A stretch of DNA of 64,000 nt, from the NCBI GenBank assembly GCA_964505215.1, contig CAZDGU010000002.1, positions 62,001 to 126,000 of the forward strand, written 5' to 3'. Positions 8,445 through 17,749 of the stretch are shown here, piece after piece (the stretch's first letter is position 1; each line of letters starts with the position of its first letter). The translations under genes were made by a program, and so were the position numbers. This DNA comes from Gracilimonas sp964505215 (lineage in GTDB: Bacteria > Bacteroidota > Rhodothermia > Balneolales > Balneolaceae). The notes beneath the pieces are model-generated. The model searched no databases and was not told the DNA's origin. It saw only the letters and a list, made by a program, of their open reading frames with translations.

Positions 8445-9818
8445 CTATTTCACATAACCAGGCAGCAGTTCTAAGAATCGGGCTGAGGTTTTAATGCCTC
8501 GGTGGAAATCCTTTAAGCTAAAATTCTCATTTGGAGAGTGGATAGCGTTACTGGTAAGTCCAAAACCCATCAGGATGGATTCAACCCCAAGCACGCGCTT
8601 AAAATCTGCTACAATGGGAATGGAACCGCCTTCGCGGGTGAATAATGCTTTTTTATTATAAACATCTTCAAAAGCCTGGGCGCCGGCCTTCATTCCATAA
8701 AAATCGAGATCTGTAACGGAGGCATGTCCGCCGTGGTGTTCTTCCACTTTTACCGTTACCGTATCGGGGGCGAGTGATTCTACATGCTTTTTAAAAAGCT
8801 GAGCAATTTTCTTTGGGTCCTGATCGGGAACCAAACGCATGCTCACTTTTGCATTGGCTTTAGATGGAAGAACCGTTTTAGCTCCTTCTTGGGTATAACC
8901 GCCCCAAATTCCGTTTACATCCAGCGTTGGACGTGCAGTGGCACGTTCCAGCGTGCTGTAGCCTTTTTCGCCGTGAACGGCTTTTATGTCCAGCGTTTTT
9001 TTGTATTCATCTTCATTGAAAGGAAGTTCGGCAAAAGCTGCTCGGTCTGCCTCGGTAAGCGGAATGACGTCATCATAAAATCCGGGAATTTGAATTACGC
9101 CGTCTTCATCTTTCAGCTTGGCAATAATTTCGCACATTACATTCAGGGGATTTTCAACCGCGCCGCCATACACGCCGGAATGCAAATCGCGGTTAGGTCC
9201 AACTACTTCCATTTCCATATAAGCCAACCCACGCAGGCCATAAGTGATGGAGGGCTGATCTTCGGCAAACATAGAAGTATCCGAAATTAGCACCATATCG
9301 CAATCTAACAGCTCTTTATGGCTTTCCAGAAACGGTACTAAGTTCGGTGAGCCGATTTCTTCTTCCCCTTCTAAAATAAACTTTACGTTTACAGGAATTT
9401 CCTGCCCGGTTTTAACGTAAGATTCTACCGCTTTTATATGGGTGAATGCCTGTCCTTTATCATCACTTGCACCGCGGGCATAAATTAAACCGTCTTTAAC
9501 AGTGGGTTCAAATGGAGGCGTATCCCAAAGCTCGTCCGGGTCGGAGGGCTGAACGTCATAATGTCCATAAATAAGCACCGTAGGTTTATCATCATGCGGG
9601 CAGTGCTCTGCATATACAATAGGATTTCCGGGTGTCTCATACATTTTAACCGTATCCAGCTTCAATCCCTTTAACTGGTTAGAAAGGAAATCGGCAGCTT
9701 TTTTAATGTCTCCCTTTTTCTCTTTATCGGTGCTTACGCTGGGGATACGCAGCAGCTCAAACAGCTCTTCTACAAATTGATCTTTATGCTGTTCAATGTA
9801 ATCTTGATGGGTGCTCAT
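8445..9818 (-). CDS. M20 family dipeptidase (CNDP-like zinc peptidase)
   Basis: Cytoplasmic di-zinc aminoacyl-dipeptidase of 457 residues. Metal and catalytic motifs are in order: GHYDVQP (His ligand and Asp), YARGASDDKGQ (bridging Asp), LEGEEEIGSPNL (general base Glu and Glu ligand), then a dimerisation domain starting near VVGPNRDLHSGVYGG, and the final His in SNAIHSPNE. No signal peptide is seen. It is a single gene between two gaps with its own terminator. Substrate is not predictable; carnosine-type or general dipeptides are typical for the family. Confidence 0.92.
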   Translation of the reverse strand: MSTHQDYIEQHKDQFVEELFELLRIPSVSTDKEKKGDIKKAADFLSNQLKGLKLDTVKMYETPGNPIVYAEHCPHDDKPTVLIYGHYDVQPSDPDELWDTPPFEPTVKDGLIYARGASDDKGQAFTHIKAVESYVKTGQEIPVNVKFILEGEEEIGSPNLVPFLESHKELLDCDMVLISDTSMFAEDQPSITYGLRGLAYMEMEVVGPNRDLHSGVYGGAVENPLNVMCEIIAKLKDEDGVIQIPGFYDDVIPLTEADRAAFAELPFNEDEYKKTLDIKAVHGEKGYSTLERATARPTLDVNGIWGGYTQEGAKTVLPSKANAKVSMRLVPDQDPKKIAQLFKKHVESLAPDTVTVKVEEHHGGHASVTDLDFYGMKAGAQAFEDVYNKKALFTREGGSIPIVADFKRVLGVESILMGFGLTSNAIHSPNENFSLKDFHRGIKTSARFLELLPGYVK

Positions 9819-9907
9819 GTGCTTATTTAGTTGTTAGTAATTATAATGAATCCTCAACCCTTTAAAGTAACTACTATCTGCTACAAATTCCTGCTTCATC
9901 AGGCTTG

Positions 9908-10675
9908 TTATAGAGTTTTAACGCCTTCTTTTTGAAGCCAGCCGTACTGCCCATTACCTAAACGCACATACAACCAACCGGGCTGTTCCTCACTTTTCCA
10001 GGTATCAACGGTTAGGTCGTAGCCTTCGTAAGCAATACTTTGCAATGGGGCATCGGCCTTAGGAGCCTGAAGCACTCGCTGAGACCGGGTTATGAGCACA
10101 GCTTCGTGGTAGCGCTGATTTACATAATCGGCATAAAAAGCAGATACCGCCAGCAAACTGCCACATATTATAAACACTAACATATAGGGAGAAGCTTTCG
10201 CTAACGGCAGCTTTTTTAACCAACCTAAGTATAGCAGAAGCAAGCCAATTAGAGTAATAAAAAAACCGGTTAAAAATAATCCTGATGCGCTTATCCCATC
10301 GTTAATCCAGTCAACGGCTTTATCCCAGGGCAGTTTTGGCAGCTTTGCCGACTGCCTGCTAAATCTACTGTTTACGAATTCAAGGGCGTCTTCTGCTTGG
10401 GCTTTTGTGGTGCTGAAGTGGCGGGCTTTTAGAAAATAATATTTGGCTAATCCCATAGAATCAAGCTGAACGGCGGTTATGCCCATGTTCAAATACAGAG
10501 CGCCGGATACTTGTTCCATTTTATCTATGGAGTGATATTTTTCCATAGCCTCTGAGAATTCCCCTGCTTCAAACAGCGTGTTGGCTTCGTCAAAAACGGC
10601 CTGTGGGGATTTTTGAGCAGACGCCGAAAAAGAAATCAGTATTAATAAAATACACGTGCATATAATTCGGCTCAT
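9908..10675 (-). CDS. batE: BatE-like TPR and SH3 domain protein
   Basis: 255 residues with a signal peptide ending near SFSASAQ. About residues 25-105 hold TPR-like helices (EANTLFEAGEFSEAMEKY, LYLNMGITAVQL). Two membrane segments follow near 135-155 and 165-185, then a bacterial SH3-like domain at the end (VLQAPKADAPLQSIAYEGYD, GWLYVRLGNGQYGWL). The order TPR-TM-TM-SH3 is that of BatE. Its ATG overlaps the stop of batD by ATGA, so it is translationally coupled. It is the last gene of the unit yebC-batC-batC-batD-batE. Confidence 0.82.
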   Translation of the reverse strand: MSRIICTCILLILISFSASAQKSPQAVFDEANTLFEAGEFSEAMEKYHSIDKMEQVSGALYLNMGITAVQLDSMGLAKYYFLKARHFSTTKAQAEDALEFVNSRFSRQSAKLPKLPWDKAVDWINDGISASGLFLTGFFITLIGLLLLYLGWLKKLPLAKASPYMLVFIICGSLLAVSAFYADYVNQRYHEAVLITRSQRVLQAPKADAPLQSIAYEGYDLTVDTWKSEEQPGWLYVRLGNGQYGWLQKEGVKTL

Positions 10676-12417
10676 CCCAAATCTCCCATTTCTTTAATTA
10701 AAGCTTTGGTTTTTTGGATATCCGCATCCAGCGATTTTTGATTGGCATTGGGAGCGTAGGCGATGGTTGCACATTTAGAAAGCACTTCTTTAAGCCGGAC
10801 AGAAAGATCGGTTCCTGCCTCTTTCTTAACTTCTTCTATAATTTGCTGATGTGATAAACCGGCGGGCGGAAGATTTAGTTTGTCCGAAATATATTGAATC
10901 AATGCTTTTTCAATCAGATGATACCCTTCCTTAACATCCGCAGCTTGTGCGGCATTTTCTAAGGTTTTGGCTGCTGTGGAAGCTGCCGTTCGGGACCGTG
11001 CAAAAGCCGTATCGGTGTGCATTCGTTCATTATATTTTTTGAACCCAAAGGCCGTGCCTGTAAGCAGCAAAGGCAATACAATGCACAGCCAAACCCACGA
11101 TTTTTGATGAAGCGGTTTTTGGGCATCAGGCACCCACTGTGCAAGACCGGTAATGGGAGTTACGTTGAGCCGAAGATCGGTTTGAGCCACTACCTTTGCA
11201 TCCGGATCTCGTTTGGCAGTAAAGCTAAGGGCAGGCAACCGAACGGTTTCATACTTCTTGCTATTCGGATTATAGTAAGCTATACGGGCTTCCGGAATAC
11301 TAAAGCTCCCTTCATTCCGTGCAATTAAAATATCTGTAAATGTCCGTGCTCCCGAAATTCTTCTGTTACGGCGATTAATTACCGAGCTTTCTTGCGGATT
11401 GTATTTTTCCAGCTCTTCCGGATACTCAAATTCCGGTTTATTTATAAGCGGAACGTTCCCAACACCCGTTATTTCTGTAACAACTTCGATGGTTTCACCC
11501 ACATAAGCATCCGTTTCCGAAATGGATCGTTTGATTTCAAAGTCACCTACGGCTCCAATAAAGTTGGCATTTTGCACAGCCGGCAAGCTCTTCACATTTA
11601 AAACCTCAGGAGTTGATTCTATATTCATGCGTTCCTGGCCAAAGCCAAAGCCGAAAGGATCGGAGGGAGAGCGTTGTTTGCGTACTGTAACTGTAATCTC
11701 AAAGGGACTAATCGTCAGCTCTCCAGATTTGGTGGGGAAGAGCGCATATTGGATAAGCCGCGCTCGCTGATACCTCACACCATTTACAATGGTAGAACTG
11801 GTTTGTGCTCGCTGGGGATATTCGAGCTCTTCCTTCCAGAAACCTTCTGCTTTCCAACCCGGTTTGGGCTGATAAGAAGAAACCTCAATACCATTTTTGA
11901 AGTATAAAACCACATCTACCACCACCTGTTGCCCTACAACCGGAGTTTTGGTTTGAGGCTCTAAGCGCACATAAATATCGGGGGCTCGCTCGGCATTATT
12001 TGAATTAACCGTTCCCGGGTCTATCACATTAAAGCCAACAGTATTGGTGTAAAAAGTTTCTCCTTCCACCTCCACCGGAATGGAAGGCACGGTATAACTT
12101 CCGGGCTTTTGAGCGATGAGCGCGTAGCCATAGGTGTAGGTAACCGATGGTTTCCCGTTAATTAGGGAGTATTTTTGTCCGCGCGAGGTACTTCCTCTCA
12201 GCCATCTAAGCCCGTCAATGGGTGGCAGTTCCGGCTGCTGAACCGAGCCCATTCCCTCGCCGGTAATGGTAATTTGTAAATTTACTTGCTCGCCCGCATA
12301 AATATTGGTTTCTGAGAGAGAGGCCGACACTTGTACACTTTGTGCCCATCCCGTTGCGTACCAAAAAGCGGAAAACAGCAGTATGAAAAGATACTTTTGG
12401 CTACCAATCCTTTTCAT
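10672..12417 (-). CDS. batD: BatD-like protein (oxygen tolerance, multi-domain membrane protein)
   Basis: Signal peptide (MKRIGSQKYLFILLFSAFWYATG), then repeated Ig-like beta domains, each starting with an Asn/Tyr-Gly-Glu type turn (SETNIYAGEQVNLQITITGEG; SETDAYVGETIEVVTEITG), one membrane helix near residue 445 and a helical cytoplasmic tail. This is the BatD layout. I chose the ATG at 12417, which begins the signal peptide; an ATG at 12432 adds five residues. It overlaps the end of the TPR gene upstream by 17 bases. Bat proteins are thought to act with VWA proteins and MoxR ATPases in the envelope; the exact role is unsettled. Confidence 0.85.
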   Translation of the reverse strand: MKRIGSQKYLFILLFSAFWYATGWAQSVQVSASLSETNIYAGEQVNLQITITGEGMGSVQQPELPPIDGLRWLRGSTSRGQKYSLINGKPSVTYTYGYALIAQKPGSYTVPSIPVEVEGETFYTNTVGFNVIDPGTVNSNNAERAPDIYVRLEPQTKTPVVGQQVVVDVVLYFKNGIEVSSYQPKPGWKAEGFWKEELEYPQRAQTSSTIVNGVRYQRARLIQYALFPTKSGELTISPFEITVTVRKQRSPSDPFGFGFGQERMNIESTPEVLNVKSLPAVQNANFIGAVGDFEIKRSISETDAYVGETIEVVTEITGVGNVPLINKPEFEYPEELEKYNPQESSVINRRNRRISGARTFTDILIARNEGSFSIPEARIAYYNPNSKKYETVRLPALSFTAKRDPDAKVVAQTDLRLNVTPITGLAQWVPDAQKPLHQKSWVWLCIVLPLLLTGTAFGFKKYNERMHTDTAFARSRTAASTAAKTLENAAQAADVKEGYHLIEKALIQYISDKLNLPPAGLSHQQIIEEVKKEAGTDLSVRLKEVLSKCATIAYAPNANQKSLDADIQKTKALIKEMGDLG

Positions 12418-12919
12418 GCTTGGCACTTCCATCCGTTTTTTTCTTCTTGAATTCTTTGAGCAGTTCTTTTTCTTTTTGAGCCAATGCTTTTAATATTTTC
12501 TCGGCATCTTCTTTACTTATTTGCTGAGATTTTAAATCCTCAGGGTTTACATCCTGATTATCTCCCTGCTGATTTTCCCCTCCCTGCTGCTCATCATCAT
12601 TCTGCTGTTCGTTATCCTGTTCTTGCTCGTTTTGCTGATTCTCCTGATTTTCCTGGTTCTGATCCTGATTATTCTGCTCGTTTTGGTTCTGTTGCTGTTG
12701 CTGCTGTTTTTCTTGCTCTTCTTGCAGCTTTTGCATCAGGGCATTCAGCTTGGGGTCGTCAGGAAAATATGATAAGCCCGTTTCAACCTGAGCAATGGCC
12801 GTTTGCAAATCTCCGTTAATAAACGACTGTGCTCCGCCATGGAAATACTCCTCCACCGACTGCCCCTGCACAGAGACAGCCATCAGCATCAAAAACGTAA
12901 AAACTGCAAAATGCTTCAT
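12401..12919 (-). CDS. BatC-like TPR protein with Q/N-rich low-complexity tract
   Basis: 172 residues with a signal peptide (to VSVQGQ). There is a single TPR-like hairpin (AQSFINGDLQTAIAQVETGLSYF), then about 60 residues almost only of Q, N, E and D (about 70-130), and a Lys-rich C-terminus (EKELLKEFKKKKTDGS). It is shorter and more degenerate than the BatC-like protein encoded just upstream. It lies four bases after that gene and overlaps batD. Probably a periplasmic scaffold; the low-complexity tract could be disordered. Assignment rests mainly on position. Confidence 0.7.
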   Translation of the reverse strand: MKHFAVFTFLMLMAVSVQGQSVEEYFHGGAQSFINGDLQTAIAQVETGLSYFPDDPKLNALMQKLQEEQEKQQQQQQNQNEQNNQDQNQENQENQQNEQEQDNEQQNDDEQQGGENQQGDNQDVNPEDLKSQQISKEDAEKILKALAQKEKELLKEFKKKKTDGSAKHEKDW

Positions 12920-12923
12920 TGTT

Positions 12924-13571
12924 CTAATTATGATTTATGTCATCCACATTTTTAATTCGTTCTATAAAATCGTTGAAAGCACGTACGGTTTTATCCACAT
13001 TCAGCGCATCCTGCATGAGGTTATACGCCTCTCCATACTTTCTTTTTGAAACCAGCTTTTCGGCCTGCTTTTTCATAGCCAGGGCATAAGCACTGGGCTC
13101 CGGTGGCGGCTGATTTTCCTCATTTTGCTGGTCACCTTCCTCCTGATCTTCCTCTTCTTTTTTAAGCTGAGCCAGCGCCCGCTCATAATTGTGTTTGGCA
13201 TCCATATCATCAGGAGATAACTTCAACGATTTTTTGAAGTGAGAAGTTGCCGGTTTCCACTCTTTATTTTCTGCCATCAACGTTCCAATATTATACTCCG
13301 CCAGCGCCTTTTGTTCCGGGGTATCAACTAAAGCTCGAAACTCCATAAAAGACTGAATAGCCTCTTCCACTTTTCCTTGCTTAGCTTGTGCATTTCCTAA
13401 ATTAAAATACAGCCGTTCATTTTCCGGATCTTGCTCAATGGCCGACAGGTACAGCTGCTCTGCCTCCTCATAGTTTCCTTCATCATAAGCTTTATTTGCT
13501 TCCCGGGCATCATTTAGCCCTGCGGCTACAAAAAACAGTAAAAGCAATATATAAGAGTAGTTACGTAGCAC
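12924..13571 (-). CDS. batC: BatC-like TPR repeat protein
   Basis: 215 residues, starting with GTG at 13571. An N-terminal hydrophobic signal (YILLLLFFVAAGL) is followed by three clear TPRs (EANKAYDEGNYEEAEQLYLSAIEQ; ERLYFNLGNAQAKQGKVEEAI; ATSHFKKSLKLSPDDMDAKHNY). An acidic Q/E-rich linker and a last helical segment (AEKLVSKRKYGEAYNLMQDAL) complete it. It starts six bases after yebC, so the whole set is probably one operon. In other Bacteroidota batC follows batA and batB; here those VWA genes are missing. Confidence 0.8.
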   Translation of the reverse strand: MLRNYSYILLLLFFVAAGLNDAREANKAYDEGNYEEAEQLYLSAIEQDPENERLYFNLGNAQAKQGKVEEAIQSFMEFRALVDTPEQKALAEYNIGTLMAENKEWKPATSHFKKSLKLSPDDMDAKHNYERALAQLKKEEEDQEEGDQQNEENQPPPEPSAYALAMKKQAEKLVSKRKYGEAYNLMQDALNVDKTVRAFNDFIERIKNVDDINHN

Positions 13572-13577
13572 AGGTAA

Positions 13578-14333
13578 TTACATTTTTTCTGCTAAAGCAA
13601 TGGTAGCATCGTCCATTAACATATTAGTGAACACATCGTTCACGTCGTCATTATCTTCAAACTTTTCCATCATTTTCAGGTTCGAAAGTGCCGTTTCCTC
13701 ATCCACTTTTGTTAAGGTGGCTGCTTCACGAATCAGCGTTGCCGACTCAATATCATAACCGGCTTCCTCAAGGTTTTTACGTACTTCAAAAAGCTCTTCA
13801 CGAGCGGTGAAGACTACGAACATTTCGTCTTCTGTATCCACATCTGAGGCGCCGGCATCAATAGCATCCAGCATAAATTCTTCATCGTCAAGATCGCCGG
13901 CGGGAACCTGAATCATTCCCTTTTGCTCAAACATGTATCCAACGGAGCCGGAGGTTCCCATATTGCCACCGTGTTTGGTAAAAATATGCCGGATGTCACC
14001 AACCGTTCGGTTGTTGTTGTCGGTGGTAACTTCAATAAAATAAGCAATACCGCCCGGTCCATAGCCCTCAAAAGTGGTTTCTTCGTAGGTGGTGCCGTCG
14101 CCATCTTCGCCGGTTCCGCGCTTTATAGCCCGTTCAATATTATCCTTTGGAACGTTGTCAGCTTTTGCATTCTCAATAGCTAACGACAGTCGAGGATTGC
14201 CATCTGCATCACCGCCGCCTTCCCGGGCAGCTACGGTAATTTCTTTAATATGTTTGGTAAATATTTTAGAGCGCTTGGCGTCTTCTTTTGCTTTTTTGTG
14301 GCGAATGTTCGCCCATTTCGAATGTCCGGCCAT
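13578..14333 (-). CDS. yebC: YebC/PmpR family protein
   Basis: 251 residues with the family start MAGHSKWANIRHKKAKEDAKRSK and the conserved NPRLSLAIENAKADNVPKDNIERAIKRG and EGYGPGGIAYFIE segments (given here only as landmarks). Members bind DNA as transcription regulators, and some act in translation of difficult peptides. It is cytoplasmic and the first gene of the run leading into the Bat-like genes. Its link to that function is positional only. Confidence 0.93.
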   Translation of the reverse strand: MAGHSKWANIRHKKAKEDAKRSKIFTKHIKEITVAAREGGGDADGNPRLSLAIENAKADNVPKDNIERAIKRGTGEDGDGTTYEETTFEGYGPGGIAYFIEVTTDNNNRTVGDIRHIFTKHGGNMGTSGSVGYMFEQKGMIQVPAGDLDDEEFMLDAIDAGASDVDTEDEMFVVFTAREELFEVRKNLEEAGYDIESATLIREAATLTKVDEETALSNLKMMEKFEDNDDVNDVFTNMLMDDATIALAEKM

Positions 14334-14470
14334 AGAATGTATTTGCTACTTTTATTATGCTTTACAGTGTCTAAATATACAAAAATGCCTGCTTGAATTA
14401 GAGCCCGTCAAATATTTTTTTACTGACGTATAACCTCCGCTTTTCTATAACTCTTTGAATCCGGAAGCTT

Positions 14471-15832
14471 TTATATAAGTTGCCCGTGTATGTTCTGAGC
14501 TGCCTCAATCACCTTCTCTTCCGGTACAATAATATTTAACATTCGCTTTTCTTTGTTGAAGGAAATCAAATCTACATTCACTTCTCCCATAGCATCTAAC
14601 ACCTTTTCTGTAAGCGAATTACCTTTATGCTTGGAGCTTCCAATAATAGAAATCAACCCTTTATTGCGCGCAATGGAAACCTCACCAATTTCTACAAATT
14701 CCTTATCCGGTTCTGCCGGCAGCTCATCTTCAGAAAGAGCAATGGCAACTGAAGCTCCCGTAATGTTAACGGTATTAAAGCTAATCCGATGCTTTTCGAG
14801 CAGATTAAATACTTTAGGCAAAAATGAGTGTTCCATAAGCGTTTCATACGCGCTCACGGTTAGAATAGCCATTCCCTTTTTGAAAGACAGTACCGGCACA
14901 TCTATCCTATGCTCAGTATCACGTATAATTTGGGTTCCGGCTGCTTCCGGCTCAAATATATTTTTAACAAGCAGCGGAATATTCCGCTGCTGCGCCGGTT
15001 TTAGGGTTGAGGGGTGGAGTACTTTAGCTCCGGAAAAGGCCATTTCCGTTGCATCAAAATAATTGATTTCCGGCAGAGGCTTTGCTTGGGGAATGAACCG
15101 AGGATCGCCGGTATGAATGCCGCTTACGTCTGTCCAAATTTCAATGGTTTTGGCATGAACGGCGGCTCCAATTAAACTTGCGGTGTAATCGGAACCTTCA
15201 ACCCCCAAAGTGGTGATGGTTTTCTGCGCTGATTCCCCATAATAACCTCCAATAATGGGAATAAATCCGCTTTCGAGCACCGTTTCCAGCGAGCCACAAC
15301 GCTGATTAATTTGCATTACATTCGGCGTGGCCTGTCCGTAATTATCATCCGTTTTAATGATTTTTCGAGCTTCTATATGCTGGGTAAGCATATCTAAAGC
15401 CAGTCCGCACTGTGCCAACAAATAGGCCGATATTTGATCACCAATGCCTGCAATGGCATCCTTCATTTGTGGAGAAAGCTTTTTTTGCCGTGCAGTATAG
15501 CTAAGCAGCTTATTCAATTTGCTTATTTTTGCCTGCGTATTTTTAGCGCAACTTTCCTTTATGAGCTCATTTTTTGCATGAGGGTGAAGTTTCAAAAACT
15601 CATCCACAATGTTTTGATGCCGCTGTTGTATTTCGGCAGAAAGCTCCAGCGCTTGGTCATGCTTTCCTTCAGCCGCCAGCTGTCCGGCCTCAATTAGCTT
15701 CCGGGTTGTATTTCCAATTGCCGAAACAATCACTACCGGAAATTCATATTTGCTGATAATCTTCAGCACCTGCTCCCAAGCCTGTGCATTGCCCATTGAT
15801 GAGCCGCCAAATTTAAGTACGTTTATTTGCAT
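14471..15832 (-). CDS. lysC: Aspartate kinase (monofunctional)
   Basis: First step of the aspartate family pathway: ATP-dependent phosphorylation of L-aspartate. The kinase domain starts VLKFGGSSMGN and has VEGSDYTASLIGAA and WTDVSGIHTGDPR. From about residue 305 two ACT domains follow (MAILTVSAYETLMEHSFL; KGLISIIGSSKHKGNSL), typical of lysine- or threonine-regulated enzymes. Length 453 fits. There is no fused homoserine dehydrogenase. It lies downstream of the methylmalonyl-CoA epimerase gene with about 108 bases between. Confidence 0.92.
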   Translation of the reverse strand: MQINVLKFGGSSMGNAQAWEQVLKIISKYEFPVVIVSAIGNTTRKLIEAGQLAAEGKHDQALELSAEIQQRHQNIVDEFLKLHPHAKNELIKESCAKNTQAKISKLNKLLSYTARQKKLSPQMKDAIAGIGDQISAYLLAQCGLALDMLTQHIEARKIIKTDDNYGQATPNVMQINQRCGSLETVLESGFIPIIGGYYGESAQKTITTLGVEGSDYTASLIGAAVHAKTIEIWTDVSGIHTGDPRFIPQAKPLPEINYFDATEMAFSGAKVLHPSTLKPAQQRNIPLLVKNIFEPEAAGTQIIRDTEHRIDVPVLSFKKGMAILTVSAYETLMEHSFLPKVFNLLEKHRISFNTVNITGASVAIALSEDELPAEPDKEFVEIGEVSIARNKGLISIIGSSKHKGNSLTEKVLDAMGEVNVDLISFNKEKRMLNIIVPEEKVIEAAQNIHGQLI

Positions 15833-15940
15833 GAAATTTTCTTGGTAAAAATGAACGGGTGGAAAGTAAGAGGATTATGCTCCTATTTCACGCTAAAAAA
15901 GCAGATTGCAAACAGTTCCTAAATCCGCCAATTCCACGCA

Positions 15941-16339
15941 CTATTTTTTACTTTGGCAAAGCTCAACCAGCACTCCGTGATTATCTTTTGGGTGTACAAA
16001 AGCCACCAATTTATTATCGGCGCCATCTTTGGGTTTCTCATTCAGCACGGTGAAACCTTCTTTCCGTAACCGGTCTAATTCTGCATAAATATCATCTACC
16101 TCAAACGCTACATGATGAATTCCTTCTCCCTTTTTTTCAGTGTATTTGGCTATCACGGAATCGGGTGCTGTTGGCCCCAGCAGCTCCACTTTCGACTCTC
16201 CCGTATCAAAAAACACCGTTTCTACTTTCTCGCTTTCTACAGTTTCAGTTTTTACAGGTTTAGCATTTAAAATTTTAGAATATGTGTCCGTAGCTGCTTT
16301 CAGGTCTTTTACGGCAATGCCAATATGATCGATATGCAT
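15941..16339 (-). CDS. mce: Methylmalonyl-CoA epimerase
   Basis: 132-residue single VOC-fold protein with MHIDHIGIAVKDL at the start, KVELLGP in the middle, HHVAFEVDDI and a final VLVELCQ. These place the His/Glu metal ligands of the epimerase. It interconverts R- and S-methylmalonyl-CoA in propionate or odd-chain acyl metabolism, which suits the beta-oxidation genes at 4450-8099. The mutase itself is not in the window. Confidence 0.88.
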   Translation of the reverse strand: MHIDHIGIAVKDLKAATDTYSKILNAKPVKTETVESEKVETVFFDTGESKVELLGPTAPDSVIAKYTEKKGEGIHHVAFEVDDIYAELDRLRKEGFTVLNEKPKDGADNKLVAFVHPKDNHGVLVELCQSKK

Positions 16340-16647
16340 AATAACTGTTTGCTAAGTTGTTTTGGGTTGAAGTGAATGCTTTCGAGTAAGATATTTATTT
16401 ATCCGTTTCAACCCAATATAATGGCGCTGCGTGTACAAACTACAGCCTTTAATTCCACACTACATTTTTGATCCCGTTAAGATAATTGAGAAGCATTAGT
16501 GCCAACCAAAAAGAGAGAAAGATTTTAAAATTATTGGCTCAAAGCAGGAACTATTGGATTTAGCCGTTGCAATAATACGTGCTGCAAATAAGATGTGACT
16601 GCACAATTTTAATATGTTGACAATGAGTATCATTTCTATATTGTTGC
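16340..16647. other. Gap holding the left edge of the restriction-modification island
   Basis: No gene. It contains the left copy of the 22-bp direct repeat (16447-16468) and, from there, AT-rich sequence leading to the methyltransferase start. I see no clear promoter. TATATTGTTG just before the start codon is only loosely like a -7 element. Confidence 0.5.
16447..16468 (+). repeat. Left direct repeat of the island
   Basis: A 22-bp sequence (core TTTAATTCCACACTACAT) repeated exactly at 18608-18629, 2161 bp away in the same orientation. The bases after both copies remain weakly alike for about 25 bp (CGTT..., TAATT/TTATT, AAGCA). The pair encloses only the restriction-modification genes, consistent with an insertion boundary or a target duplication. 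Confidence 0.8.
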
Positions 16648-17748
16648 ATGATTGAAAAGTCCACACATAAAATTCATTTTAATAATGCTGATAACCTTTC
16701 AGAAGTAGAAGATAACTCTGTTTCACTGGTTGTAACATCTCCTCCTTATCCCATGATTGAAATGTGGGATGAAAGCTTTTCTACTCAAAACAAAGACATT
16801 GCAAAAGCACTGGAAGCAGGTGAGCCTGAATATGCCTTCGAGCTCATGCATACAGTTTTGGATGAAGTATGGAAAGAATGTTCCAGGGTTTTGTGTGACG
16901 GAGGCGTTGCCTGCATTAATATAGGAGATGCCACACGAACAGTTGATAAGAAATTTCAGCTTTTCTCGAATCACGCGAGAATTATCTCTTCCTTTGTTGA
17001 ACTGGGTTTTTCTAATCTTCCAAATATCATTTGGCGAAAACAGACCAACGCACCCAACAAATTTATGGGGTCAGGAATGTACCCGCCCGGCGCATATATC
17101 ACGCTCGAACATGAGTTTATTTTGGTGTTTCGAAAAGGAAATAAGCGAGAATTTTCAGCAAAAGAAAAACAGAACCGCAGAGAAAGCGCCTATTTTTGGG
17201 AAGAACGTAATAATTAGTTCTCAGATTTATGGGAATTAAAAGGAACAACTCAGGTCCTGTCTGCAAACGGTGCAAGAGACAGAAGTGGTGCGTATCCTTT
17301 TGAAATTCCCTATCGGCTCATTAACATGTTTTCAGTTAAAGGTGATACCGTACTGGATCCATTCATTGGAACCGGAACCACTTCGCTTGCCGCCATTGCG
17401 TCAGGGCGAAACAGTATCGGATACGAACTTGAGGCAGAGTTTTCCTCCATCATTGAACAAACTTTGGAATCTGATTCAAATCTGGAATTAATAAATAACA
17501 CTATCCGCAAACGCATTCTAAATCATAAAAAGTTTATTAATCAACGGATTGAAGAAAAAGGTGTAGAAAGTGTAAAGCATTATAACGAATGGTTTGGTTT
17601 CCCCGTTATAACAAGGCAAGAAAAAGATCTAAAACTTCAATTTATTGAGAATATTCAAAAATCAGATAGCGATCTTTTTGAAGCTTCTTATTTTCAGGAA
17701 ACTTTGCTGGATTATCAAGGCTCTCAGTCTCTATTCTCACAAGTGTAG
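16648..17748 (+). pseudogene. Type II DNA methyltransferase (SPPY, beta-class order), interrupted by in-frame TAG
   Basis: Ancestral length is about 366 residues. The N-terminal part has motif IV TSPPYP (S31-Y34), which in this family points to N4-cytosine methylation. The C-terminal part has motif X-like PFEIPYRLINMFS and motif I DPFIGTGTT (from D237). Motif IV before motif I is the beta-class order. Codon 190 is TAG (17215-17217). The frame is open without any other stop to 17746, and the sequence around the stop (EERNN-stop-FSDLWELKG) continues family-like on both sides. TGG (Trp) to TAG is the simplest cause. Both halves alone lack essential motifs, so the gene is probably dead unless the stop is read through. 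It faces the endonuclease gene. Confidence 0.88.
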
Positions 17749-17749
17749 C

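Noticed and set aside
14333..14412. TATATTTAG upstream of yebC, uvrA (as TATATTCAG) and the amylase gene as promoters
   Set aside because: Each is near the -7 consensus, but none has TTTG 19 bases upstream, so the sequence alone does not support them.
17326..17748. Separate small gene starting at the ATG of NMFSVKGD
   Set aside because: It is in the same frame as the methyltransferase N-terminal part, and family-like sequence continues between the TAG and this ATG, so it is the broken second half of one gene.
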